A stretch of DNA of 64,000 nt from Glycomyces xiaoerkulensis (GCF_002798405.1 NZ_PGGV01000037.1:1-64000), one strand, 5' to 3'. Shown: positions 1-9,553, numbered from the stretch's first letter. Notes: generated from the sequence alone by a model not told the origin. Program-made: numbers and translations.

Positions 1-120
1 CCGTGGACCGCTGATAAGACCCGGGAGGCCGGGCACAGCGGGTCGAAGCGGGAACCCACCGAGACCCGCAGCCTCGCGGGTGGTAGGAACCCCCGGCCTT
101 CAGGCCGGGGAGGAAGTCAA
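1..120 (+). mobile_element. Right end of an IS200/IS605-type (TnpB-carrying) insertion sequence
   Basis: The segment ends in a perfect hairpin, an 8-bp stem at 91-98 and 103-110 around the loop ttca, followed by gaggaagtcaa. That is the characteristic right tip of actinobacterial IS605/IS1341-type elements. A second small inverted repeat (cccgc/gcggg, 65-80) precedes it. The reading frame beginning at base 1 is open and looks like a basic TnpB C-terminal tail; it runs through the tip into the ATPase fragment without a stop. The rest of the element lies left of the window. Family recognition rests on the tip alone. Confidence 0.75.
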
Positions 121-957
121 CTCGACCGCTTCAGCGACGACGCACCGATCTCGGAGCACCTGCTCGATGAGGTGCTCCGGCCCACCGGTTTCCTCCGGAA
201 CGAGGGGGAGCTCCTACTGAGGCAGTCGCTGCCGAACCCGGCGCACTACATCGCGATTCTCAAGGCGATAGCCCACGGCCACAACCGGAACTCGACGATC
301 TCGGACCGAACCGGGCTCAAGCCCTCCGGCATCACGAAGGCGCTGCGGGTGCTCGAACGCCTGGGGCTGGTGACGGAGATGAAGCCCATCACCGCTCCGG
401 TCGGTTCGAAGAAGACCGCCTACCGCATCGCCGACCAGTTCATGCGCTTCCATTTCCGGTTCGTCGACCCGAGCAGCGGCCGCCTCGGCACCGACGAGCT
501 CGCGCGGAACTATCTGGCGAAGTCGGTGCTGCCGCAGTTCGACCACTTCGTCTCGGAGTCCTGGGAGGAGATCTGCCAGGAATTCGCCCATCGCCGCGAA
601 ACCGACCTGTACAAGGTCGGCCGCTGGTGGGGGAAGGTGCCGACCGGCCAGGGCCGCCGCGTCGAGATGCGCGAGATCGACGTCGTCGGCGTCGACCACG
701 AAGGCCGCGCCGCCGTCGTGGGCATGTGCAAGTGGACCGGCAGTCCGGTCGACTTCGACGAGCTCAACCTGCTCGACCGCCTGACGCCGCACATTGAACG
801 CCGCGTGGAGTCGCCCCGCCGGTATCTGTTCTCCCGCAGCGGCTTCACCGAACGCTTGCGGGAACACGCCGAACGCGACGAGCATCTGGCCCTGGTCGCC
901 CCCGCCGACATCTACGGCGCGGGGCCGGAGGCCGACTCGGCGCACCGGCCCCGCTAG
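121..957 (+). pseudogene. 3' part of a DUF234-type AAA ATPase gene, interrupted by the IS
   Basis: From the IS junction the frame reads as the C-terminal part of a DUF234/archaeal-type ATP-binding protein. A winged-helix segment (residues AIAHGHNRNSTISDRTGLKP and following) precedes a C-terminal domain of the restriction-endonuclease-like type typical of the family (EIDVVGVDHEGRAAVVGMCKW). The N-terminal P-loop ATPase half is not here, so the gene is 5' truncated by the IS. The first ATG in frame (172) lies inside the conserved region and is not a convincing native start. The frame is continuous with that of the IS end, so a fusion product is conceivable. The stop at 955-957 lies 13 nt from the stop of the convergent protease gene. 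Confidence 0.75.
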
Positions 958-970
958 GGAGCGGCTCACC

Positions 971-2575
971 TCACAGGCGACTCCAGAGCGCAGGAGTGGC
1001 GTCCGGCGTCCAGTCGGACTGCGAGGTGTGGGCGATGCGGCAGACGTACCCGACGCCGCCGTAGACGACCCGGTCGCCGACGCTGTAGGCCGTGCCGGGC
1101 TCCCAGGTGGTCTCTCCCCCGCCGCCGTCGTCGCCGATCGTCAGCGTCAGCGTCGCGGTTCGGGTGTCGCCGCCTTGGGCGGTGACGGTGATGGCGTGGG
1201 TGCCGGCGGTGGCCGAGGCGGCGGTGTCGACGGTGAGCGTCGCCGATTCGCCGGTGGTCACTTGAGTCGGGCTGAGCGAGACGGTGACGCCGGAGGGCGC
1301 ACCGGACGCGGACAGCGAGACCGACTGGGGGCTGCCGGAGGTCGTCTCGGTGTTCACCGTGACCGAGGTGCTCTCGCCGGCCTCGATGGTGCGGGAGGTC
1401 GGCGACAGGGACAGGTCGAACCCGGTCGGCGGCTGTCCGCCGGTGGTGGTGAGAGTGGCGCCGGTGCGCTGGAGGGCGCGGTTGAGCGGTTCGAACACCG
1501 TCCAGCCGCTGGGGCAGGTGCCCGAGCCGCCGGAGGTGATGCCCTGGGCGCTGTTGCCGGAGATGTAGGAGCCGCCCGAGTCGCCGGGTTCGGCGCACAC
1601 GGTCGTGCGGGTCATGCCCGTCACGGACCCTTCCGGATAGTTCACCGAGACGCCCTTTGCTTCGATGACGCCGCAGTGCCAGCCGGTGGTGGAGCCGGAC
1701 CGGCACACCGAGGCGCCGATCGCGGCCTCGTCGCCGTCGTCGACTTCGACGTCGGCGCCGCCGTAGCGGTTGACGACCGGGGCAGTCCGCCAGCCGGAGC
1801 CGGCCTGGACCCAGGCCCAGTCCTCGCCGGGGAACCGCGAGGCGCGGAACTGGCCGCCCACGCCGGTGCCGCCGGTGATGGAGCCGTCGCCGATGTCGCA
1901 GTGGCCGGCGGTGAGGAAGCCCTCGCCGTAGGTCGGGTGGGTGGCGGCGAAGCCGACCGAGCAGCGGGAGGCGCCGGCGATGTTGTAGGCGTCGCCGCCG
2001 CGGATGTCCTGCTGGAGCGGCGCCGGGGCCTCGGGCTCGACCGAAACGCGGTAGGAGTCGGGTTCGAGTCCGGCCGCGGCGGCGACGCGGTCGGCCGACG
2101 CCCGGTCTGCGGCGGCGATCGCCACCGCGTTGCGGGGCAGGTCAACGTACCAACTGTGGATCTCGTCGTTCGCGTTGAGCGAGTTGGCCGCCGCGGCGAA
2201 GTCGGCCGCGTAGGCGTCGAGTTCGGCGGCCGAGTGCTCGACCGCCACGGTGTCGACTTCGGAGGTGGCGAGGGTGGTCGGGCCGGCGGTGGCGACGACG
2301 ACGCCGTCGTCGGTCACCCAGGTACCGGCGTAGGAGGCGCCGAGCGATTCGGCGGCCTCGGCTTCGATTTCGAGGGCCAGGTCCTCGGCGGCGAGCCGGT
2401 CGTGGACCTCTTCGGTGGTGAGCCCGAGATCGCGCTCCATGGCTTCGATGAGCGCGGCGTCGGACTGGGAGGTGTCGGGTTCTTCTGCGACCGAGGGAAT
2501 CTGGGCGCTGAGGATGAGCGCTCCGACTCCGGTGAGCAACGCGGTCCCGACCGCGATGCCGCTGCGGTGTCTCAT
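971..2575 (-). CDS. Secreted alpha-lytic-type serine protease with Ig-like and chitin-binding domains
   Basis: A 534-residue preproprotease of the chymotrypsin fold (peptidase family S1, streptogrisin/alpha-lytic type). Layout: signal peptide (1-30), alpha-lytic-type prodomain (about 31-189), catalytic domain (about 190-378), an Ig-like bacterial domain (about 387-480) and a C-terminal ChtBD3/CBM5-12 module (about 488-534) with the WEPGTAYSVGDRVVYGG signature. The triad is visible: His225 in TAGHC, Asp252 in GEDWAWV and Ser333 in GDSGGS, with three likely disulfides (C205-C226, C291-C301, C327-C354). I chose the ATG at 2575 over one 60 nt upstream because GAGAAAGG lies 7 nt before it and the protein then begins directly with a signal peptide. 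It probably degrades extracellular protein while bound to chitin or another polysaccharide. Confidence 0.9.
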   Translation of the reverse strand: MRHRSGIAVGTALLTGVGALILSAQIPSVAEEPDTSQSDAALIEAMERDLGLTTEEVHDRLAAEDLALEIEAEAAESLGASYAGTWVTDDGVVVATAGPTTLATSEVDTVAVEHSAAELDAYAADFAAAANSLNANDEIHSWYVDLPRNAVAIAAADRASADRVAAAAGLEPDSYRVSVEPEAPAPLQQDIRGGDAYNIAGASRCSVGFAATHPTYGEGFLTAGHCDIGDGSITGGTGVGGQFRASRFPGEDWAWVQAGSGWRTAPVVNRYGGADVEVDDGDEAAIGASVCRSGSTTGWHCGVIEAKGVSVNYPEGSVTGMTRTTVCAEPGDSGGSYISGNSAQGITSGGSGTCPSGWTVFEPLNRALQRTGATLTTTGGQPPTGFDLSLSPTSRTIEAGESTSVTVNTETTSGSPQSVSLSASGAPSGVTVSLSPTQVTTGESATLTVDTAASATAGTHAITVTAQGGDTRTATLTLTIGDDGGGGETTWEPGTAYSVGDRVVYGGVGYVCRIAHTSQSDWTPDATPALWSRL

Positions 2576-2899
2576 GTTCACGCCTTTCTCGCCGTGTGGG
2601 CGAAAGGAGTTTCGGTGACTTGGGGGTGTGGCCACCGTCTCAGGCTAGAAGGATATTTATTATTTGTAAAGTTTCTAGATAGAAATTCTTGAATCCCCGC
2701 TTCCGCCAATGCGAACCGCCTGACCAGCCACGACGATCATGACGAGAGACCGCTCTCCCGAATGTGGACGGCACCGGACACGCGCCTCCGCCGCCGCAGG
2801 CGCGGCACACCGCATCGTGCGCGTCTCCATCGGACCGGTGCCGCAGCCGTCACCGGAGTCGAGCGGCGCCGAGGAGTCCGGCTCGGCCCCGGCGTTCGC
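2576..2899. promoter_or_regulatory. Intergenic region with the likely protease promoter and a TTTCTA/TAGAAA dyad
   Basis: No credible gene in these 324 bases; short frames here lack a ribosome site and recognisable content. The part nearest the protease (about 2640-2695) is strikingly A+T rich for this genome and contains the perfect inverted repeat TTTCTA-ga-TAGAAA at 2672-2685, a candidate operator or promoter element for the minus-strand protease. The remainder (2700-2899) lies downstream of the lipoprotein gene and shows nothing I can name. Confidence 0.35.
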
Positions 2900-3376
2900 T
2901 CATCCCTCTCCGAACTCGCATCCGAACCCGGCGCACGGGACTTCGAGTTCGACCCGTCCGCTGCGGGCATCGCAGTAGCGGACCTCGTCGATGAGGTCGA
3001 CCTGGCGGTACTCGACCGAGTAGCCCACGACCTCCTCGGTGCTGAACGCCCCGATATCGCGCGGGCCGCCTTCATAGGAGCGCTCGGCCCGGCCCTCGGC
3101 GTCGGTGACACCCGAACCGGCGGTGGTCACCTTCACGTGGCCGTCCTCCTCCTCGCGGTGCATGAAGAAGCCCAGCTCCGCGCCTTCGACCGGCTCGCCG
3201 CCGGCGGTGAGGACACCGGTCAGCGTGAACGGCTCCGTCTCCTCCCCCACCGCCACGTCCCGCGCCTCCAGCTCGGTGTCGACGCAGCCGGAGCCCTGCC
3301 CGTCGCCGGCGATCCCGCAGCCCGCCAGGGGCAGGGCCGCCAGCAGCGCCGCGGCGCAGAGCCGCCTGGCGCCCAT
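2900..3376 (-). CDS. Secreted lipoprotein of unknown function, partner of the giant secreted protein
   Basis: A 158-residue lipoprotein precursor. The N-terminus is basic (MGARR), then hydrophobic, then a lipobox LAGC, so the mature protein begins at Cys20 and is lipid-anchored outside the membrane. The mature part is rich in Glu and Asp and has a predicted beta-sandwich pattern (FTLTGVLTAGGEPVEGAELGFFM resembles a carboxypeptidase-regulatory or Ig-like fold) plus four cysteines. Its ATG overlaps the stop of the upstream giant gene by one base (TGATG), so the two are translationally coupled and probably work together at the cell surface. No family is recognised. Confidence 0.75.
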   Translation of the reverse strand: MGARRLCAAALLAALPLAGCGIAGDGQGSGCVDTELEARDVAVGEETEPFTLTGVLTAGGEPVEGAELGFFMHREEEDGHVKVTTAGSGVTDAEGRAERSYEGGPRDIGAFSTEEVVGYSVEYRQVDLIDEVRYCDARSGRVELEVPCAGFGCEFGEG

Positions 3377-6300
3377 CACGAGCAGATCCCGTCGTCGTCC
3401 GGGTCCTCGGGATCGTCCGGCTCCGCCCCGTCCTCGTCGGAGGCACCGAACGGGTTGAGCACGAACATGGTCAGCAGGTGGATCATCACCGACTGGAAGT
3501 CCTCCGAGACGTCGATCGGGAACGGCTCCAGATCGAGGTAGTTGAGCACCTGCTCGCCGTCGTCGCCGTCGATCTCGATGTGGTTGACACCGGTGTGGGT
3601 CTTGCCCGGATCGGTGTAGACCGGCACCGGCACCGGTCCGACGCCCGGCACGTCGAGCTCCAGCGTGCCGGCGTGGTTCCACTCGCCGTTCTTGGAGACG
3701 TGGAAGTTGATCCCGTCGACCGCGTCGCCGGAGTCGAGCGTGAAGTCCTGATGGAACACGTTGACCCCCACCGCTTCCACATCGAAGTCGAGATCGATGT
3801 CCGGCTCGACCGTAAGGCCGCCGATGTCGATGGCGATCCGGTCGTACGTGCCCGTCAGACCGGTCGCCAGATAGGTGACGTTCTGGCTCGGGAGCAGGTT
3901 GAGCGTTTCGAGGCCGCTGACGGTCAGCTCGAGATCGTCGACCTCGAACTCCGGGACGGCGTAGTGCCCGGTCACCCGGCCGCTGGCCAGCCCGATGTCG
4001 AGGCATTCGAACGAGAAGACCTCGCGGTCGATCTCCTGCCTGTCGTAGCTGCTGCTGATCCGCGCCCCCAGGGTGATGCTCTCGGTCCCGGGCTGCGACT
4101 CCATCGCCACGGCCGAGCTCTGGAGGATCGACACGCCCGTGGTGGCTCCGAGGTTCTCGAACTCGGCGACCGCATTGCCCGCCAAGGGGATCGCCTCATC
4201 GCCGATGGGGAAGGCCGCGACGAGGTCCGCCTCGACCTCGAACAGACCGTCGAGGGTGGACTCCGCGGCCCGGTAGACGACGGTCGGAACCCCCATCGCC
4301 TCCTCGCCGAAGCCCCGGACGGTGAAGCTCATCTCGTCGGCGGGCACCTGCTCCAACCGGGCCAGGGCCGAGCCATCGCCTTCGGGGAGCCCGGTCAGCC
4401 CCTCGGCCATCGCGCGCACGGTCAGATCGTCGAGGCCCTCGCTCAGCACGGTCGTCACCTCGCTCTCCTCTCCGAACACGCCGGTGACCTCGAGCGACCT
4501 GGGGACCGGATCGAGGTCGATGCTCCCGAGCCAATCACCGTAGTCGGCGGTTTCGGCCTGCATCTGCGCGGTCAAGGTACCGACCGTCTCCGAGGCCTCG
4601 TACGCCAGGCACATGTCCCGCTGCTCCCCCGAGCCGTTCCGGCAGCCGTCGCCGCCGAACTGGAACGGCCCCACCGTCAGATCCAGCGTGTCCGGCAGCT
4701 CCTCGAGCGTGAGCAGCCCGGCCGTCGACGGCAGGTCGCTAAGGACGCCGTCGAGTTCGACGAACAGCTCCAGCTTGTTCCCCGGCGATTCCAGGCCCCC
4801 GAGGTTCACCTGCTGGTTCGCGGTGTCGACGGTCAGCTCGTCCGGCAGGCCCGGCAGATTCACCGAAGCGGCCGCGCCGAAGCACTCGTCGAAGACCTCG
4901 CAGAAGGCGGGGAACGTGTCGGTCGAGCAGCCCTCACCGGGCTGGCAGCCCGCCGCCCTGGCGGCGATCCCGTTGTCGAAGATCGGCGTGCCCAGGCCTT
5001 CGAGGGCCTCGACCTTGCCGGCCCACGCCTGGAGCTCGGCGGCGAGGTTGGCTCCCCGGGTCTGGACGGCGATCACGCCGTCCTCGACGACCACGTCCAG
5101 CCCGTCCGGCGTCACCAGGGTGCCGATCAGCGCCAGGCGGGTGTCGTCGACGCCGTCGGCGGCGAACACCGCGTCGGCGTCCAGCGCGATCTTCTGGGAG
5201 GCCATGTCGAGGTCGAAGGACTGGTCGTCGCCCTCGGTGGTGTAGGCGGCCCGGGTCAGGTCCGACACCGAGGCGCTGGCATCCAGATCGCCGGTGGATT
5301 CGCGGTAGTTCGCGGCGAAGTGCGAGCCGGTGGGCGCGACGGCGTCGGGGTGGTTGGCGACCGCCGCGGCGGCCTCGGCCAAGGGTCCGCCGGTGGTCTC
5401 GAACCGGAAGCCTCCGCCGCCCCATCCGACTTCGAATCCGGCCGGTACGCCGGTGATGCCGAGCCAGGCGCCCCACCGGTCGCCCTCGAACGGGATGTTG
5501 GCGGCGAGCAGTTCGATGCCGCCCAGCGGCGCCGACATCTGTCCGGTGACCTGCGAGGCCGGGGTGTCGACCACGACGTTCACCTGCGCGGGTATGTCGT
5601 CCAGCGCGCCGTCGAGGTAGCCCTCGTCGGCGCCGGTGACGGTGAGCGCGAGCCGATCGACCGGGTCGGCGTTGTCCATCGCGACCTCGGTGCGGGCCGC
5701 GAGGTCGGCCGACAGGTCGAACGTCTGCGGCAGTCCGGTCAGGCTCGCCAGCGCCCGCAGGTGGGGGAAGTCCGGGTGGACGGTGTCGGCGTTGGCCTCC
5801 AGCGTCAGGTCGCCCAGGGGCTCAGAGGAGCTGTAGGCGAGGTCGATCTCGCCGTCGCCGAACGTGATCGGTCCGACGGCGAAGTCCAGCGACGGCGGCA
5901 GGTCGGACAGGGTGGCCTCGGCGCTCAGGTCGGGCAGGTCGTCGAGGAGGCCGATCAGCCTGACGTACGCCTGCAGGTCGGCGGCCGGGGGCTCGTAGCC
6001 GGTGAGTTCGACGGTGCGGGAGTCGAGGTCGACGGCGGCCTCGGTCGGCAGGCCCGGCAGGTTGACCGTCGCCACCACGCCCAGGCACCCGGTGTCGGGG
6101 CAGAACGGCGTTTCGTCCTCGGCGCATCCGGTCCCGGTCTCGCAGGTGCGGGCGACGGCGCCGATGCCGTTGTCGTACAGGGGCGCCGCGAGTCCGTCGA
6201 GCGCGGCGAGCTTGCCGAGCCGCGCTTCCAGCTCCAGCCCCACGTTCCGGTCGGCGGTGTAGCTGAGGCGGTCGCCGGTGAATTCGACGTTCAGGGTCGA

Positions 6301-9225
6301 GGGGAGGTCGTCGACGCGGCCCAGCAGCGCCAGTCGCAGGTCGTCGACGGTGGCGTCGTCCGGGTCGGCCAGGAGGGCGTCGATGTCGACGAACACCGGG
6401 TCGCCGCCGGTGTCGGTGTCGAGCCGGAACGACTGCGACTCACCGTCGTCGGCGTATTCGACATGGGACAGGTCGCGGGTCGAGACGGCGGCGTCGATGT
6501 CGCCGGTCGTCTCCCGGTAGTGGGCGGCGAGCCGCAGGCCGACCGGGGCGGTCGCGTCGGGGTGGTTGGCGGCCGCCAGGTCGATCGTGTCGATCGCGCC
6601 GGTCAGGCCCCGGGCCCGGATGCCGCCGCCGTCCCAGTCGGCGTCGAACCGGGTGGGGACGCCGGTCAGGGCGGCCATGCCGGTCCACACCCGGTCCTCG
6701 AGCCCGAATCGGGCGACCACGTCGATGCCGCCCAGTTCGGAGGAGAGGGCGCCTTCCAGGCGGCGGGCGGGGAAGTCGATGGCCACGTCGATCGTCGCCG
6801 GCAGTTCTTCGATCCGCGCCGACAGGTACTCGTGGCCGGTCGGATCGAGCTGTTCGATGTGGTCGAAGGAGGCGAAGAAGTCCACCTGCGGGACCGCGCC
6901 GGAGGCGTCGTAGAGCAGGCGGGAGACGTCGCCCGTCTCGTAGTCGAGGGCGACCGATTCGGGCACTTCGTGGACGGCGGCCAGGACGGTCGGGCCGGTC
7001 TCGGTGTTGGTGTAGTCGAATCGGGCCAGGTCGATGACGTCGCTCGCCTCGTACCGCACCTGCTGCGCGGCGGTGTCGACCTCCAGTTCGGCCTCGGCGG
7101 GCAGGTTGGAGACCTCGGCGCGGGCCTTGTGGACTCCGTCGAGGTCGCCTTCGGCGTGGAACGGCTGTCCGCCGGGGTCGAAGACCGTCGTCAGGCGGGG
7201 GTGGTCGTCGAAGTGGGCGTCGACCAGTTGCATGCCCGACACCTGGGCGCTGACGCCGATGTCGGTCCCGGAGGTCACCACGGTGGCGTGGTCGCCTTCG
7301 GCGGGCGGGTATTCGGCCAGTCCGAGCGAGGCGTCCACCGCGGCCCGGCCGAGCGCTTCGGCGCCTTCGAACCTGACCCGTCCGGCGTCGGTGTCGGAGT
7401 AGAGCTGCATCGACGTCGGCAGGTCGGTCAGTGACCCGCGAAGCACGATCTCGCCGGCCAGGTCGAAGTAGGCGACCTCCAGCGAGGTCAGGCGGCTGTC
7501 GGCGAGGTAGTCGAGTGTGATCCGCCCGCTGTCGGCGGTGGTCAGACCGGCTTCGACGGTGGCGGGCAGGTCGGCGGCGCGGGCCTGCGTGGCCTGGATC
7601 AGGTCGGTGCCCCCGGCGTAGGTGAAGTCGGCGAACAGCAGGCCGCCGATCTGCGAGGACGCCTGATAGTCGAGTTCGGCGTGGTCGCCGGTGTCGGTCC
7701 AGGTCAGGAGGGCGGAGACGTCCGTCGGCACCTGGTCCACGCCGGCCTGCACGAAGCGGTCGACCGGGTCCGGGCCGGTGCGGTCGTTGGACAGGATGAC
7801 GGCGTCCAGATGCGTCGGGACGTCGCTGCCGGCGTCGACGCGCGCCACCTGGTCGGACTCCTCGGTGGAGGGTCTGATCTCGGCCTCTACTTTGAAGACG
7901 GTCGGCACCGGGGAGAATCGGGCGCTGGCGACGGTCGGGTCGACCGCTTCGCCCTCGTCGGTGTCGGCCACGCCCGCGAGGCCGGCGGTGACGGCCATGG
8001 AGTCGCCCGATCCGGCGTTCACCAGGGTCGCTTCGATGTCGTATTCACCGGCGATGGTGCTGAAGGGGGCGAAGGTGAACACGCCGAGGGTGGCGGTGGA
8101 GAGGGAGTCGCCGCGGGTGTGGCCGTCGTATCCGACCGAGAGCCGGTTGGCGCCGGGGATGTCGTAGACGGCCCAGACGTGGGCCGGGAGGTCTTCGCCG
8201 TGGAGTTCGCTGGTGGGCAGCCGGACCTCGAGCATTGCGAGTCCGACGTGGATGATGTCGAGGAGCGCGGCGGTCTTGTCGGCCAGGGTGGCGGTGAGGG
8301 TCTCGATCTGGTTCTCGAGGTTCGCGGCCTCGACGACCGCCCAGGGGTTCGCTAGGAGCCAGAGCGGGTCCTCCATGAGTTCGAGCAGGTTCTCGAGGGT
8401 CGACTCGGTCTCCTCGAGCAGTTCCTGGAGGTCGAGGACCTCTTGGGCGGCGGGTACGACGTCGTCGAGGGCCGCGGCGGGGAGCAGGTCGGCCAGGACG
8501 TCGGGGGTGCCGTCCCCGGTGGCGTCCACGATGGCGGGCACTCCGAGCGGCAGCGTCACCGAGCAGGAGACCTCCTTGGTCTCCGATTCGGAGCAGACCC
8601 GGTAGGTGATGCGGGGGATCCCGTCGGGGAGTTCCTCCAGCAGGGCGAGCGGGTCGACGCCCAGGTCGGGCGGGAGGTCGCCCGCCAGGAGCGCGTCGAG
8701 CAGCCCTTCGGGTGTGGCCGGGACGGTGTCGTCGACGACCTGGGCCGAGGACACCTGGGGTTGCAGGTCTCCGGCGTCGAGATCGGGGGTGCCGTCGTCG
8801 TTGAGCCGACCGGCGGCGTCGAGGGTGTCGACGGCGTCGGCGGCGGTGGCGTCGACCAGGTCCTGCGCGGGCGCGGTGGGCAGGTCGAGCGCGGCCGGTT
8901 CGACCGGCGGCTCGGGGTCGACGTCCTCCATCGCCACCGAGGGCGATCCGGTGGCGGGCGCGAGGGGGTCGAGCGGGGGGATCTGCTCGGTGGCGCGGTT
9001 CGGCTCGCGGTCGACGGCGATCTGCTCGTCCGGGAGGTCGAGTTCGGGGAGGTCCTCCAATTGCTGCGGAAGGACCGGGGAGTCCTGGGTGGTGACGTCC
9101 TCGGCGGCCGGTTCCTCGGCGGGATCGGTCTCCTGGGCCTGGGAATGGCCGGGATGGGCGAGGGAGGCCAGTACCAGTACGGCCGGGGTGGACAGGGTGA
9201 GCAGCCGTCGACGAGTCGCGTTCAT
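3376..9225 (-). CDS. Giant secreted repeat protein with two tandem ~404-residue modules
   Basis: A 1949-residue exported protein. The start at 9225 gives a clean signal peptide (MNATRRRLLTLSTPAVLVLA, cleavage near the SQAQE segment); an upstream ATG at 9324 would bury it. After an acidic, Pro-rich linker (about 35-190) come many degenerate 60-80-residue units with a recurring LP-x-x-(V/L)-x-(V/L)-(D) pattern, suggesting stacked beta-strand domains. Two larger modules repeat in tandem: about residues 808-1211 and 1212-1615 share SELGGIDVV/APLGGIELL, ANHPDATAP/ANHPDAVAP, YRETTGDIDA/YRESTGDLDA, PLYDNGIGAVA/PIFDNGIAARA and NLPGLPTEAAVD/NLPGLPDELTVD at a constant spacing of 404 codons. There is no C-terminal membrane anchor or sortase motif; it ends in an acidic tail (DPEDPDDDGICS). 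Family not recognised; a structural or adhesive surface role is a guess. Confidence 0.8.
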   Translation of the reverse strand: MNATRRRLLTLSTPAVLVLASLAHPGHSQAQETDPAEEPAAEDVTTQDSPVLPQQLEDLPELDLPDEQIAVDREPNRATEQIPPLDPLAPATGSPSVAMEDVDPEPPVEPAALDLPTAPAQDLVDATAADAVDTLDAAGRLNDDGTPDLDAGDLQPQVSSAQVVDDTVPATPEGLLDALLAGDLPPDLGVDPLALLEELPDGIPRITYRVCSESETKEVSCSVTLPLGVPAIVDATGDGTPDVLADLLPAAALDDVVPAAQEVLDLQELLEETESTLENLLELMEDPLWLLANPWAVVEAANLENQIETLTATLADKTAALLDIIHVGLAMLEVRLPTSELHGEDLPAHVWAVYDIPGANRLSVGYDGHTRGDSLSTATLGVFTFAPFSTIAGEYDIEATLVNAGSGDSMAVTAGLAGVADTDEGEAVDPTVASARFSPVPTVFKVEAEIRPSTEESDQVARVDAGSDVPTHLDAVILSNDRTGPDPVDRFVQAGVDQVPTDVSALLTWTDTGDHAELDYQASSQIGGLLFADFTYAGGTDLIQATQARAADLPATVEAGLTTADSGRITLDYLADSRLTSLEVAYFDLAGEIVLRGSLTDLPTSMQLYSDTDAGRVRFEGAEALGRAAVDASLGLAEYPPAEGDHATVVTSGTDIGVSAQVSGMQLVDAHFDDHPRLTTVFDPGGQPFHAEGDLDGVHKARAEVSNLPAEAELEVDTAAQQVRYEASDVIDLARFDYTNTETGPTVLAAVHEVPESVALDYETGDVSRLLYDASGAVPQVDFFASFDHIEQLDPTGHEYLSARIEELPATIDVAIDFPARRLEGALSSELGGIDVVARFGLEDRVWTGMAALTGVPTRFDADWDGGGIRARGLTGAIDTIDLAAANHPDATAPVGLRLAAHYRETTGDIDAAVSTRDLSHVEYADDGESQSFRLDTDTGGDPVFVDIDALLADPDDATVDDLRLALLGRVDDLPSTLNVEFTGDRLSYTADRNVGLELEARLGKLAALDGLAAPLYDNGIGAVARTCETGTGCAEDETPFCPDTGCLGVVATVNLPGLPTEAAVDLDSRTVELTGYEPPAADLQAYVRLIGLLDDLPDLSAEATLSDLPPSLDFAVGPITFGDGEIDLAYSSSEPLGDLTLEANADTVHPDFPHLRALASLTGLPQTFDLSADLAARTEVAMDNADPVDRLALTVTGADEGYLDGALDDIPAQVNVVVDTPASQVTGQMSAPLGGIELLAANIPFEGDRWGAWLGITGVPAGFEVGWGGGGFRFETTGGPLAEAAAAVANHPDAVAPTGSHFAANYRESTGDLDASASVSDLTRAAYTTEGDDQSFDLDMASQKIALDADAVFAADGVDDTRLALIGTLVTPDGLDVVVEDGVIAVQTRGANLAAELQAWAGKVEALEGLGTPIFDNGIAARAAGCQPGEGCSTDTFPAFCEVFDECFGAAASVNLPGLPDELTVDTANQQVNLGGLESPGNKLELFVELDGVLSDLPSTAGLLTLEELPDTLDLTVGPFQFGGDGCRNGSGEQRDMCLAYEASETVGTLTAQMQAETADYGDWLGSIDLDPVPRSLEVTGVFGEESEVTTVLSEGLDDLTVRAMAEGLTGLPEGDGSALARLEQVPADEMSFTVRGFGEEAMGVPTVVYRAAESTLDGLFEVEADLVAAFPIGDEAIPLAGNAVAEFENLGATTGVSILQSSAVAMESQPGTESITLGARISSSYDRQEIDREVFSFECLDIGLASGRVTGHYAVPEFEVDDLELTVSGLETLNLLPSQNVTYLATGLTGTYDRIAIDIGGLTVEPDIDLDFDVEAVGVNVFHQDFTLDSGDAVDGINFHVSKNGEWNHAGTLELDVPGVGPVPVPVYTDPGKTHTGVNHIEIDGDDGEQVLNYLDLEPFPIDVSEDFQSVMIHLLTMFVLNPFGASDEDGAEPDDPEDPDDDGICS

Positions 9226-9553
9226 GATCACAGTCCGATCGGGGGTCTGGGGGGATGATCTTGTGGGACATGAATGTTTGACCGGAAACCAAATTATCAG
9301 CCAAAGGACGCAAATGGGGTCCAACGATTCCGGATACCTTCAGACCGGCACGAGATTGCAAAACCGATCGACTACCGGCGAATACCGGAACGTTTGCCGC
9401 GCAACGACATAGCCTCCGATGAATCGAAGCTTCCGGGCATCGTCGGCCTCAGAAACAAATTGCGGACCAGAAGTACACAAACGACTCCAATGCATCGGTG
9501 ATGGCACCTCGCAAGCGGAATCACCCCGCGGGGCGGTGGTCTAGGGTCGGGGA
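9226..9553. promoter_or_regulatory. Divergent intergenic region between the giant protein and the sulfotransferase-like gene
   Basis: These 328 bases are clearly lower in G+C than the flanks. On the minus strand a GATAAT hexamer (reverse of 9293-9298) is a candidate -10 for the giant gene. On the plus strand TAGGGT at 9542-9547 lies 6 nt before the ATG at 9554, the layout of a leaderless actinobacterial promoter. A 75-codon plus-strand frame at 9274-9501 has no ribosome site or recognisable content and I do not accept it as a gene. Confidence 0.4.

Noticed and set aside
2030-2090. A ggttcgagtcc string resembling a tRNA T-loop
   Set aside because: It lies inside the protease prodomain and no acceptor or anticodon stem can be formed around it. 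No tRNA or rRNA gene was found in the window.
2737-3111. A 124-codon minus-strand frame overlapping the lipoprotein gene
   Set aside because: Ser/Arg/Pro-rich and out of frame with the lipoprotein, whose signal peptide and lipobox are clear.
9274-9501. A 75-codon plus-strand frame in the A+T-rich divergent region
   Set aside because: No ribosome site, no recognisable domain, and it lies across the promoter region of two genes.
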